From assembly GCA_014529385.2 (NCBI GenBank), contig CM043964.1:133026420-133090419 (forward strand): a stretch of 64,000 bases of DNA, given 5' to 3'. The translations under genes and the position numbers were made by a program. The stretch's first letter is position 1, and every line of letters starts with the position of its first letter. The notes under the pieces are model-generated. The model did no database searches, was not told the origin of the DNA, and saw only the letters and a list, made by a program, of their open reading frames with translations. Source of the stretch: Adiantum capillus-veneris. Its lineage: Eukaryota > Streptophyta > Polypodiopsida > Polypodiales > Pteridaceae. Shown in pieces: positions 10,610 to 20,448 of this stretch.

Positions 10610-11827
10610 TCATACAACATGTAGATTGTGTAACGTCTGTCTTTGTCTGCTCTCATCTTTGAAGAACCTTTGTTGTATGATTAAAAAACCTTGTGTGATA
10701 TGAAAGGTTCTTAGAGACAATAGCAGGATGAAATGAAGTGACGGAGTAAACCTCCTCCATCGAGAAAGTTTCCATAAGCACCCCCCAGGATCAAAGATCT
10801 TGAAATATGTTTCCCAAAGCGAGATGTATGGTATGGAATCACTTACTGATTTTGATTGAAGAAACTTGTAGATTTTACTGTTGTCCATCATTGCATCTAT
10901 CACTATGAATGTGATATAAAAGATTGGTTGCTCTTCTTCGTGTATAAAGTTGTTGTATCTGCTACGATCTTCAAGAGCTTGTATGAGCGAATTCCTGAAC
11001 TGTAGCTCATAAAATTCATTCAACCTGGGTAGGCTCACCAAGTCAAAAATTATATGGACTTCATGATTTAGGAAAGCTTGATCCATGCTTCCAGCTGCTA
11101 TTGGAAGGTATTGCAAATAGTTTACCACATAGGTAGATAACAGAGGAAGGTTTCTTTTGCCTCCAACACATTGGAAGAGAATAGATTTTGGTACTGATTG
11201 ATAAAATATCCACATGTAGCAATCAACAAGTTTTTCATCTATGATGAAGACCAGAAGCATCACAATGTGCGACCTCCATACACCAAAGAACCAAGTGAAG
11301 AAGATTTGGAAACATCCGTTTATCAACAAGTATTCATGTCCTCTTCCACTTAAGAAGGTATAGTGTCCCCGATGAAAGGTATATGTGAAGAGAGGAGAAG
11401 TTGACCTTGAAGAGGTGAAACCCAATGTGAAGATGATTGGGGCTTCAAAAGCTTGGATTTCCTTGCTAAGAGATTGTCCCATGAATGAAGAGCCACCCAC
11501 TAAAACACCATTGGAGAGAATGATACCCTTTTGATAGTTTCCTTTTATGATTTTATGTTTTACTACTCTCCCATGTTCTTCATCCCCTTCTAAGCCCCCC
11601 CTTTGGCAAGGTTGTAACTCCTCACATTGTACCACCTCAAAGGTTGATGGAATACTGTTTGATTTTGTGAAACATTTGGCTTCTTGCATGATAGGTTCCT
11701 CTATTCTTAACATACATGGGTCATACCCATGCTTTTCAACATCCTCAAACACTTCTTCAAGATTATCCTCACCTGGATTCAACTCACACTCTTCTACTTT
11801 GTTTTGGAGTTGGCATTCCATGTACAC
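10610..11827 (-). CDS. Unidentified 405-residue ORF2 of element G
   Basis: This open frame follows gag on the same strand, overlapping its end by 34 bp in a different frame. The N-terminal 90 residues are acidic (EECELNPGEDNLEE). The middle is rich in aromatic and aliphatic residues, with hydrophobic runs such as FQIFFTWFFGVW and IVMLLVFIID near residues 180-205. Near the C-terminus there is a FDPGG motif. I recognise no protease or polymerase motif. It could be a gag C-terminal extension reached by frameshifting, an env-like protein, or a conserved ORF of a non-autonomous family. No function is assigned. Confidence 0.5.
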   Translation of the reverse strand: MYMECQLQNKVEECELNPGEDNLEEVFEDVEKHGYDPCMLRIEEPIMQEAKCFTKSNSIPSTFEVVQCEELQPCQRGGLEGDEEHGRVVKHKIIKGNYQKGIILSNGVLVGGSSFMGQSLSKEIQAFEAPIIFTLGFTSSRSTSPLFTYTFHRGHYTFLSGRGHEYLLINGCFQIFFTWFFGVWRSHIVMLLVFIIDEKLVDCYMWIFYQSVPKSILFQCVGGKRNLPLLSTYVVNYLQYLPIAAGSMDQAFLNHEVHIIFDLVSLPRLNEFYELQFRNSLIQALEDRSRYNNFIHEEEQPIFYITFIVIDAMMDNSKIYKFLQSKSVSDSIPYISLWETYFKIFDPGGCLWKLSRWRRFTPSLHFILLLSLRTFHITQGFLIIQQRFFKDESRQRQTLHNLHVV

Positions 11828-12798
11828 AATATCTCTTTATGATCAATGTGGTCTATGATCTCTCCACCTATGATTTCATCTTCTTCTTCACTCTCTTCTT
11901 TTAGACAAGATACACTCTCAGAACATTCCATAAGATCAAGGTTACCTTCAAGGTCTTCATTCTCCATAGAGTCATGTTGCACAAAAGCTTCGTCTGCTCG
12001 GACTAGAAATTGATCCTCCGCCAAAGGGTTGGATATATCCATTATTGAATCATCAATGCCATTTGAGATATCTTGTGTCGATTTTTGAATGCTTGTTATA
12101 AAGGTAGAAGAAAGAGATTCCACATTTGAATCTTGGCCACACACTTTAGCACTTGAATAATCAGTTGGCATGTAAGTAACTTCTTCAACATTTGTCGGAG
12201 TAGAAGGAGACAAGTATGGCAAAGGAGATGACTCCTTGATAGAAACACTTTCATGATGGTTGGATCTTCCAGCATGATGGAAACCATTTTTGATGTAGAA
12301 GTACTTGTGAAACTTCCTTCGGGAAATAGTGACCGCTTCTTCAAAGGTAGAGGGTCCACTACAAGTAACCTTAGTCTTTAGGAAAGGAGACAAACCCGAA
12401 ATAAATTGCTCCATTTTTACATAATCTGGAAATGTAGAACTAAATCCACATCCTCCCCATTGACGAGAAAAAAATTCCTCATAAGCATAGTAGTCTTCAC
12501 CGTGTTGTTGAAGTCTCCCTAATGAAGCCCATGATGTCTCTGTTGTTGGAATTTTAGAGAATCTGGTCTTCAAAGCTTTGGAAATTTGGGTATACCCATC
12601 TTCAATCTGAGAAGACATACTCCAAAACCATTGCTCAGCGTTGCCTCTAAGGCATAGCAATAGAAAATTCCCTTTTTCAATGTCATCCCTTTTACCAAGG
12701 ATACGACAAACCATTCTAAAATCAGCAAGAAAATCATCAACATCTTCTTCTAGATTTCCGAAGAAGATTGGGATATCATCAAAGGTATAGCGTGTCAT
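11794..12798 (-). CDS. Gag of element G
   Basis: This is a 334-residue retrotransposon gag. The N-terminus (TFDDIPIFFGNLEEDVDDFL) is the usual start of the retrotrans_gag core, which runs to about residue 140 and includes LRGNAEQWFW and a FSRQW...MEQFISGLSPFLK block. There is no zinc knuckle. The C-terminal 200 residues are Ser/Asp/Glu-rich. The start codon at 12798 directly precedes the conserved core. The end overlaps ORF2 by 34 bp. Confidence 0.75.
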   Translation of the reverse strand: MTRYTFDDIPIFFGNLEEDVDDFLADFRMVCRILGKRDDIEKGNFLLLCLRGNAEQWFWSMSSQIEDGYTQISKALKTRFSKIPTTETSWASLGRLQQHGEDYYAYEEFFSRQWGGCGFSSTFPDYVKMEQFISGLSPFLKTKVTCSGPSTFEEAVTISRRKFHKYFYIKNGFHHAGRSNHHESVSIKESSPLPYLSPSTPTNVEEVTYMPTDYSSAKVCGQDSNVESLSSTFITSIQKSTQDISNGIDDSIMDISNPLAEDQFLVRADEAFVQHDSMENEDLEGNLDLMECSESVSCLKEESEEEDEIIGGEIIDHIDHKEILCTWNANSKTK

Positions 12799-13024
12799 AG
12801 TCTCTCAATGCTAGAACCACACAAAGATTAGTTCCAAACAATCATCAACTAACTACACAAAGTTTTGAAAGGTCTTTCAGCATGAATTCTAGATTCTTAT
12901 GTGAAAATGTTTTTTTCCTTTCTTATGTTATGCATAATCCGAACCATATTCTAGATCAATTTTTGTTTCCTTGAAATTAACCTCGGTCATACATGTTTTC
13001 ATGATTCATATAATCTACACGATT

Positions 13025-13847
13025 ATGTCTATATCTGTTTGATCCATACATGGGACACTGTACTAGATCTGTGTACTCATTTCAAAAGAGTATACAATCC
13101 TTAGGACATGCATGGATTTTATGATAATCCATGCCCAAGCTGGTAAGAATCTTCTTGGCAGCAGGTCGGGAGGGAGGCATGTGATTGCCTTCCGGCAAAA
13201 TTTGCTCGTTTGGCAACCTATCAATACATCACCACATCAAAAGCCACGATTATTGGTTTGAATTTTGTGTCCATACTAAGCATACAGTACATTTACCTAA
13301 AAAGCTCTGTGACACTCGTGTCAGACCATCCATAAATAGACTGTAGATTAAGCAGTGCCAAAGATGTACGAAGAACTGAAGTGTTTGCACCATTGTAAAG
13401 CGGTGTTCGTGCAAGTCGCCGCATCATCTCACCTTCTGGCTCAACGTCACTCTCATGTCGTTGATGTGGACGTGATGATTGAGGTTGATCGACATTGTTT
13501 TCTTGGATGGTTTCTCCACCTTGGTTTTCAATAACCGGATCCATGTCAAAAAACGCATCCAACATTTGATCCATCTCAGCGTCTTAGAATGTGACATTCT
13601 CTGTTGGTGGGGTAGATTCCACTGGTGGTGGTTCGTTTGACATTCGTCTTCTCTGTGATGAAGTTGGAACAATATCTATTTGTGGGGATTGATCGACTGC
13701 ATCCTGACCATGAGATCAAAAATGCAAATCTTGTAGTTGCTCTGCAGGGAAGAGACCGTTGTTGCGTATGTGCTGTTCACATATCTTGCATTTTCGAAAG
13801 ATCTGGTGCTTGCATCGCACACAAGGACACGCCATCCTATCGTCCAT
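13025..13847 (-). pseudogene. CACTA tnp2 transposase, 5' part (copy A)
   Basis: The start at 13847 gives MDDRMACPCVRCKHQIFRKC, the N-terminal transposase-associated domain of plant CACTA tnp2 with its paired cysteines. The frame then runs to 13297 with two in-frame stops (after QDLHF and after ENVTF). It includes an acidic linker and the block SIYGWSDTSVTELFR typical of tnp2. A 79-bp intron (13218-13296) follows, then NEQILPEGNHMPPSRPAAKK and a CPKDC-type motif. The gene is cut at 13025 by element G. The layout matches copy B base for base apart from small changes. Confidence 0.8.
13218..13296 (-). other. Intron of tnp2 (copy A)
   Basis: On the minus strand it starts GTAAATG and ends TGATAG (79 bp). 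It separates the TSVTELFR block from PNEQILPEG. Copy B has the same intron at 57638-57716. Confidence 0.65.
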
Positions 13848-13955
13848 AATTGATCTGTGTCTGTCGTATAATAAATTTACAATAAGGAGCATAGATTCTC
13901 TTTAACCTTGTATATATAAATAGTGTAAACAACCTCACATTCTCTAGTCATGCCC

Positions 13956-13993
13956 GATCTCCGCACACCTCGGTCTAGAGGTGCACGGAGATC
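13956..13993. repeat. 38-bp inverted repeat (hairpin), first copy
   Basis: gatctccgcacacctc pairs with gaggtgcacggagatc around a 6-bp loop (ggtcta), with mismatches only in the middle of the stem. The same hairpin is at 14186-14223 and, in CACTA B, at 58377-58414. Confidence 0.7.
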
Positions 13994-14185
13994 ATGACCA
14001 CCGGGTAAATCATGTCTTTATTGGTCAAATTAAAGCCTATATTTGTGGGTGCAACATACGTACACACACACACACGTGCTCTTCAGACAATCCATGTAAA
14101 CGGTCTCAAGATGGATTGTCTTATCTTCGGATCCATCTTCTTCGTCTCCACAGTGTAAACTACCTCACATTCTCTAGTCATGCCC

Positions 14186-14223
14186 GATCTCCGCACACCT
14201 CGGTCTAGAGGTGCACGGAGATC
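14186..14223. repeat. 38-bp inverted repeat, second copy
   Basis: Identical stem and loop to the copy at 13956-13993, carried by the local duplication in copy A. Confidence 0.7.
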
Positions 14224-14329
14224 AGGACCACCGGGTAAATCATGTTTTTATTAGTCAAATTAAAGCCTATATTTGTGGGTGCCTATATACGTAAATGGTC
14301 TCAAGAGTTCTCGTTTTATCTTCAGATCC

Positions 14330-16020
14330 GGATTTGACCTACGACTTGTATATTTGGTGTTTTTTCTATCCCTTTGACCTACGGCTTGCCATACGCGCTC
14401 TTGACATTGCCTAAAGACTACCTAATCGACTACGGATGGTTTCGGTAACCGTAGAATCAGTTTCCAAAGTCCATTTGCGTTTTTTTGTAGAAAAACGTAA
14501 TCGGATCTGACCTACGGCTTGTGTATTTAGCGTTTCTTCTGTCCGTTTGACCTACGGCTTGCCATACATGCTCTTGACATTGCTTTAAGACTACCTAATG
14601 GACTACAGATGGTTTTAGTAGGCATAGAAGTCATTTCCGAAATCAGTTTGTGTTTTTCCGTAGAAAAAACGCAACCGGATTTGACCTACGGCTTGTGTAT
14701 TTGGTGTTAATTCAAACCCATTGACCTACGGCTTCCCATACACACTCTTGATATTACTTTAAGACTACTTAATGGACTACGGATGGTTTCAGTACGCATA
14801 GAAGCCATTTCCGAAGTCCGTTTGCGATTTTTTGTAGAAAAACGCAACCGGATTTGACCTACGGCTTGTGTATTTGGCGTTTCTTCTATCCCTTTGACCT
14901 ACAGCTTTCCATACGCACTCTTGATATTGCTTAAAGACTACCTAATCGACTACGGATGGTTTTGATAACCGTAGAATTAGTTTCCGAAGTCCGTTTGCGT
15001 TTTATCATAAAAAAACGCAATCGGATTTTACCTATGGCTTGTGTATTTGGCGTTTCTTCTGTCCGTTTGATCTACGGCTTACCATACACGCTCTTGACAT
15101 TTCCTTAAAACTACTTAATGGGCTACGGATGATTTCAATAGGCGTCGAATTAGTTTCCGAAGTCCGTTTGCGTTTTTCCGGTGAAAAACGCAACAGGATT
15201 TGACCTGCGGCTTGTGTATTTGGCATTTCTTCTGTCCGTTTGACCTATGGCTTTCCATACACACTCTTGACATTGCCTTAAGACTACCTAATTGTCTACG
15301 AATGGTTTCAGTAGGCATAGAAGCCATTTTCGAAGTCCGTTTGTGTTTTTCCGTAGAAAAACGCAATCGGATTTGATCTACTGCTTGTGTATTTGACGTT
15401 TCTTCTGTCTGTTTAACCTATGGCTTTCCATACACGGTCTTGATATTACCTTAAGACTACTTAATGGACTACGGATGGTTTCGGGTAGGCATAGAATCAA
15501 TTTCCGAAGTCCGTCTGCGTTTTCCCGTAGAAAAACGGAATCGGATTTGACCTACAGCTTGTGTATTTGGCGTTTCTTCTATCCGTTTGACCTAATGCTT
15601 ACCATACGCACTCTTGACATTGCCTAAAGACTACCTAATGGACTATGGATGGTTTCGGTAGGCATAGAATCAGTTTTCGAAGACCGTCTGCGTTTTTTCG
15701 TAGAAAAACGCAACCGAATTTGACCTACGGCTTGTGGATTTGACGTTTCTTCTGTCCGTTTGACCTACGGCTTGCCATATAGGCTCTTGACATTGCCTTA
15801 AGACTACCTAATGGACTACGGATGGTTTCGGTAGGCATACAAGCCATTTCCGAAGTCCGTTTGCATTTTTTCGTAGAAAAACGCAACCGGATTTGACCTA
15901 CGGCGTAGAAGCCGTTTATGAAGTCCGCTTGTGTTTTTCCGTAGAAAAACCCAACCGGACTTCAAAAACGGCTTGTATTTTGGGCGTTTCTTGTATCCGT
16001 TTGACCTACGGCTTGTTATA
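14330..16020. repeat. 173-bp tandem repeat array in CACTA A
   Basis: Units begin with ggatttgacctacggctt at 14330, 14503, 14677, 14850, 15023, 15196, 15369, 15543, 15716 and 15889, spacings of 173 or 174 bp. Each unit contains a second tgacctacggctt, the block ctacggatggtttcggtag and an inverted pair around the Lys-like run (cgtagaaaaacg). Units differ by many point changes, so the array is not newly expanded. It lies inside the CACTA between tnp2 and the terminus and contains no credible gene. Confidence 0.9.
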
Positions 16021-16383
16021 TGCCCCCACCCAACCTTTTTTGAGGAGGAAGCTTGTCTCTAAGAGCAACGACGGCGCTGTTGTTGCTCCCTAGAGGACTT
16101 TCATGTGTAAAGGTGAGAGTTAACCTTCGAATGTATTTTGAGCTGGTCAAATGAAGTCAAAGAAGCTCAAGAGGAGTGCCACATGTCGGCTGGTTATTAA
16201 AAATGCTAGAGGAGAGTGAGAGAGAAGCTCTGTGGAGCGCTGTGATGGTTTTTTGAGCAAGCAATGAGCCACCATCTTTGCCTTTTGTGTTTTGTCGCTC
16301 CTCCCTTTCCCTTTTCTTCTTCTATTCTGCTCTCGTACTAGCCGCGGCGCCGACGGAGCGTGTGTACGCCTGGGCCGCTGGTT

Positions 16384-16514
<131 letters not shown>

Positions 16515-16539
16515 GTGTGCTTTACAAGCTGTCACTAAG

Positions 16540-16790
16540 AATGCCGAATGATGACAGTAAGATGCAAACATTTCCGTTGGTCATGCAGGACAAGGCCAAA
16601 GTGTGGTTCGAAGCACTGGAAGGCGAACCAAAGTAAATGTGTCCGGCATTACTCACGAGGTTTCTGCATGACTTTCGCAAGGAAGTGTCCTCGCTCGGCA
16701 TGGACACCAAGCTGAAGGCTTTGAAGCAGGATGTGGGTGAAGATTTCAAAGTGTTCTTGGATCAGTTCGAAGCTTGTCTTTATTCTCTCT
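16540..16790 (+). pseudogene. Gag-like gene fragment inside CACTA A
   Basis: In the plus frame the segment reads DKAKVWFEALEGEPK, a stop at 16634-16636, then FLHDFRKEVSSLGMD and VFLDQFEACL. This order (polar-aromatic WFEAL followed by a FL.F block) resembles the retrotrans_gag core. It is on the strand opposite to tnp2, has no neighbouring pol, and runs into a CT-rich tract. Copy B carries the same fragment at 60745-60985. It is probably a captured retroelement fragment, less likely a host gene fragment. Confidence 0.45.
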
Positions 16791-17000
16791 CTTTCCCTCT
16801 CTACCTCTCTTTCTCTCTCCCTCTAAAACTATCTCTCTTTCTCTCTACCTCTATCTTTCCCTTCTTCCTTCTGCCTCTCTCTTTCTCTGTTCTCTCTCTT
16901 TACCTCTAGCTCTCTCTCTCTCTCTATCTTTTTTTCTCTCCCTCTATCTTTCTCTACTCTCTCTATTTCTCTCTTTCTCTCTTTTTCCTTCTCCCTTTTT
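16782..17000 (+). repeat. Long CT-rich (polypyrimidine) tract, CACTA A
   Basis: About 220 bp is almost wholly pyrimidine on the plus strand (ctctctttctctccc variants). The Ser/Leu ORFs reading through it are low-complexity artefacts. Confidence 0.85.
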
Positions 17001-17368
17001 TTATGTTTAATTTTGTTTCTACTCTATTATTTTACTACTTTTTGTTAATGTATTTAAAGTTTTTTTATTCTATTTTTGCATATACAAAACCCTAAAACTA
17101 ATTAACTTTAACCCTGAAATTAATTTCAAGAAACCCTAAAATACAATTAACAATAACAAATTTGAATATAAAATTAAATAACAATAATAAATTAAAATTA
17201 AACAACAATAACAATTTGAATTTTAAAATTAAATAGCAATTTTAAATATAAAATTAAACCAAAATTAAAATTAATGTGTGTGTGTGTGTGTGTGAGCAAT
17301 GAGATTGTGCACTCACATACACCTGTATGTGTGCACAAAGCTCTGGAGTAGCTTCCACATCTGCAAAA

Positions 17369-17405
<37 letters not shown>

Positions 17406-17589
17406 AACAAAAAAACAAGGACAATAGGCTTACCTAGCAGCAAGTAGAGAAGACATGATGGTGTTTGCCCAAGCCCGTCGTAGTCCAAAGGTGCACATAT
17501 GGCCGCGAGTTGAGCGAAGAGAGAGAGAGAGAATGAGTTTTTGGAAGCGCGCAAGAAATAAGCCCGCAGTTTTGTTTTTACCATTCAGC
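17001..17589. other. AT-rich and CA/GT-rich part of the CACTA A 5' region
   Basis: No gene is seen. There is an AT-rich stretch (aaattaaa variants) to 17270, (GT)n at about 17276-17294, (CA)n at about 17374-17400 and a (GA)n tract at 17519-17532. Confidence 0.6.
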
Positions 17590-17810
17590 GTCGATACACG
17601 CTACTAGATACGCGTCGGTATACACTGCTGGATACACGTCGATATACACTGCTGAATACGCGTCGATATCTGCGTCGGTATACGCGACAGAAATTGAAAA
17701 TTGAATTTTTTTAAAAATCTTAGCTCCCTCCAATATTGCCGATGCACATATCGACGCCCGCCAATGACGTCGGTAAGTTGGCGTCGGTATTCAAGTGATC
17801 TCTAGTAGTG
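17590..17810. repeat. Right terminal and subterminal repeats of CACTA A
   Basis: The terminal bases tctctagtagtg are the reverse of CACTACTAGAGA. Inwards, motifs of the form cgtcggtata, cgtcgatata and tgctggatacacg recur at least seven times over 200 bp, and the same motifs occur at the opposite CACTA end at 43157-43485. In characterised En/Spm elements such subterminal repeats bind the TNPA-type protein. Confidence 0.85.
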
Positions 17811-18639
17811 ACAACGTCTTTCCAAAATGGATGACTAATCCATTTGGTGCTTGGGAGACATAGCTGCCGCAAGCATGCCTACTCTTTAGTCCATTTCATT
17901 ATCCCAAAGTAGAGTGAAAAATTCTACTTTGTGTTTGAGAGACGTCATCATCACAAATATGATTCTAAGCATGTATACTATTAACATTTGTGCACAATAA
18001 AAAGAGAACTAGTCTTATGAGACAAAAAAGTTGGTCATTGAAAAGAAATTTGTACACTTTCTTACACTAATGTAGCATTGCAAGCATTGAAAAGGTTCAT
18101 ACTATCCCTAAGCTATATTCCTTGAATCCATCTAGCATCTTTAAAAGGATAATTTTTGAACTTAATAAGATACCTTGGGATAATCTTACCATGTCATAGT
18201 GCATTGGTTTCATGCCAAAGGATAGCTTCGGGTTGTAGCACCTCTTCTTGGTCTTTGATTTCGGGAGGGTCTTCAATAATTAGTTCACTTGGTGGCTCTG
18301 CTTTTTAGGGATTAAGTAGGCTCACATGAAAAGCATTGTGTATGAGCCAATGGTTGGGCAACTTGAGTTGATAAGGCATCTCATTGATTGGCTTCAAGAT
18401 TTGAAAAGGACCATAGTATCTTTTTGCTAATTTAGCATAATACTTTTGATGGCCCGTAGGATTTTTTCTCGTCGTTTTCCTCAATCAAGCCTTACGAAAC
18501 TCAACTAATACCCAGTCATTTTCTTTGAACGTTAAGGCCCTTTTGTGCTTGTCAGCATCATCTTTTTGCCTTTGTTGAGAGATAGATCTAGCCTCCTTAA
18601 TCTTTTGAAATGATTCTTGTAGGTCACGGCTATACTCAT
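17811..18639 (-). pseudogene. Pol C-terminal part of chromovirus D (left fragment)
   Basis: The minus strand reads NEYSRDLQESFQKIKEARS, then [15 protein letters not shown] and [13 protein letters not shown], the region after the integrase core, followed by a degenerate chromodomain-like stretch near 18020-18250. The frame is broken by a stop at 18485 and by indels. It matches element C at 24655-25485 in reverse orientation. The left edge is the CACTA insertion point, the right edge the C insertion point. The remainder of D is at 27017-33143. Confidence 0.85.
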
Positions 18640-19256
18640 TGTCATAAAATCTAATATCTGACCAACCCAAATGATTTTCTCATATTAAATTGATCATTTA
18701 ATGTGGGAGAATAAACGGGAACAAGGGTTAAGATATAAATGATCTTATAGATCTATTTAAGCACGGGGCCAATGGTAAAGGGGCCCATATGAGAAAAGGT
18801 CTATCAAAGAGAAAGGTTAACTAATGGAGCAAAAGACCTTAGGGTTGTCTTCATTAAAGCCTCCAAAGGTAAGTGTTAAAAGCTTTAGCACATAGTCTTT
18901 AAAATTTTACTCTTTAGTCACTATAGTACAAGCAGGCAAGGGGGTAGCTTGCTTAAGCTAGGGCTGTGCTTAAGCAGGGGGGCTGCCTGCTTACCAAGTT
19001 CAAAATACTTGCTATTCAAGAGGGGGCGAGCCCTACAAAGGGGGGGGGTAGATAGTAAGTGAGAACCTCACAAAGGACCCATACCCTCATGAAAGGAAAG
19101 AGGTCACTTGTCAAGTGTAGAGACACACTAATCAAGCAGGTAGGGGGTGTGGTTAAGCAGGGGCTATGCTTAAGCAAGGGGGGTGCTAGCTTAGCCTCAC
19201 AAAGAGAAAGAAGGACACTTGTCAAGAGGCTACACACCTTGCCCCAATGGGAGCCC

Positions 19257-19291
<35 letters not shown>

Positions 19292-20034
19292 GAGTCTACC
19301 ACAAGCTCTCTCTCATTCATTCTTCCCTTCACACACTCTTGTGAAGCAAGGATTCCATCTCCTTCTCCAAGCTTGAGAAGTTGAGTGCCTACTACCACAA
19401 GCTCTTGGCTATGGATGCAAATCCACACAAGAGAATGCTTATGCTTGCTTTACCAATCTCTCTAATCTCCATTAACTCTATGCTAAGCTATGCTACAAGA
19501 GCTATGAGTGATTATGTGCAAGGGGTTATTTCTTTCTAGTAGAGCTACTTCTACTTCTCTCTTCTTCCTCACTCCCTGCTAGCTCTCCTCACCTTTCATG
19601 GTGTTTGAGGTCTTGGGATTGAGGCTGGGCATTTTTCAAGCTCATGCTAATCATGTTTATTGTTGTAGTTATGTTAATGCTTGGTGAGTAAGCTTACCAT
19701 CTTCATCTCATCAAGAAGGTCTCAAGGAACACAAACAGTTGTATTGTAAATAAGTCTTCCGTCATGGAAGAATCTATAATACAAATGCCTATTGGAGGGG
19801 GGACCGGCTCCAACTAATCCGGTCCTCTATTGGTGTCAATTTCTCTAAACTCTCACTCTCTTTTACAAGTATTGATCATGCCATGTTAATGAAGTAATGT
19901 GTTAAGTGTTGCTCTCTCTATCCAAGCACTTTCTTTCTCACTATATATCTACACACTAAAGAATACCCAAGGAAATGCTCAATATGTTATTTACTTTCCG
20001 TTTCAACTCAAGTTAAAAGGCTAATTCCATTACA
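18640..20034 (+). repeat. 5' LTR of element C
   Basis: It starts tgtcataaaatc and ends ccattaca, followed one base later by the primer binding site. It contains a 9-G run at 19040-19048 and (CT)n at 19259-19287. The minus-strand reading of its first bases joins the D pol remnant, giving a spurious N-terminus (GWSDIRFYD). Confidence 0.9.
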
Positions 20035-20035
20035 T

Positions 20036-20047
20036 TGGTATCAGAGC
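20036..20047 (+). other. Primer binding site of element C (initiator tRNA-Met)
   Basis: tggtatcagagc is the 12-base complement of the plant initiator Met tRNA 3' end. It lies one base after the LTR. Confidence 0.9.
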
Positions 20048-20448
20048 ATTTGGTTTCTCTTTTCTTGCTTAAGAAGAGAGGTCCTTAAGTAGCCTATAAA
20101 TGGTTGATGTTGTTAATTATAATAGGGTAAGTGGAACTGGGATCTCATATTGGTTTTGTTAAGCTCACTATGTGGGGGATGGTGCACACCTCGGGAGCTT
20201 TGGACTTAATAATGGAGTCTTTTTAGACTTGCCTACGGCTTTACCATTATTGAGCCATAAGAAGTCCGAAAGGAGCTAGCCCTTGGCAATTCTGCTATGT
20301 TAGACCTACTCCTCTACTCTCTATAATTAACCACTTTGAGCCGTGGGTGTAGATACTTAAGAGCCGATTTTCAAAGGCTAAGAGGAGTGGCAACTAAGGT
20401 TTTGAATCGCCAAAGCATACACTAAGTACATACATAAATTTTGTTTAC
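20048..20448 (+). other. Untranslated leader of element C
   Basis: 400 bp between the primer site and the gag start has no ORF of note. A closely related leader is present in D (31190-31587, minus strand). Confidence 0.7.

Larger units (their letters stand above)
7864..13024 (-). mobile_element. Non-autonomous LTR element G inserted in CACTA A
   Basis: This 5.2-kb segment is absent from CACTA copy B. On the minus strand it holds gag (12798-11794), a second ORF (11827-10610), a polypurine tract at 10565-10576 and a long LTR (10560-7864). There is no protease, RT or integrase. Only about 225 bp lie upstream of gag, so the 5' LTR is missing. Copy B has about 320 bp of tnp2 (57127-57445) at this point that copy A lacks, so a deletion probably removed the 5' LTR together with flanking transposon sequence. 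Confidence 0.75.
13848..14329. other. 5' leader/promoter region of CACTA A with a duplicated hairpin
   Basis: No coding region is present. A segment of about 70 bp around tctctagtcatgcccgatct occurs twice, near 13925-13995 and 14155-14225. Each copy holds a near-perfect inverted repeat. Copy B has it once, so this is a roughly 230-bp duplication specific to copy A. Being just upstream of tnp2 it may lie in the promoter. Confidence 0.6.

Noticed and set aside
14330-16020. CRISPR-like array
   Set aside because: Units are 173 bp with no unique spacers, and the context is a plant transposon.
16774-17010. Ser/Leu-rich ORFs in the CT tract (also 60919-61224)
   Set aside because: Artefact of a polypyrimidine tract.
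20036-20047. Part of a tRNA gene
   Set aside because: Only the 12-base complement of the tRNA 3' end is present, directly after an LTR, as in primer sites.
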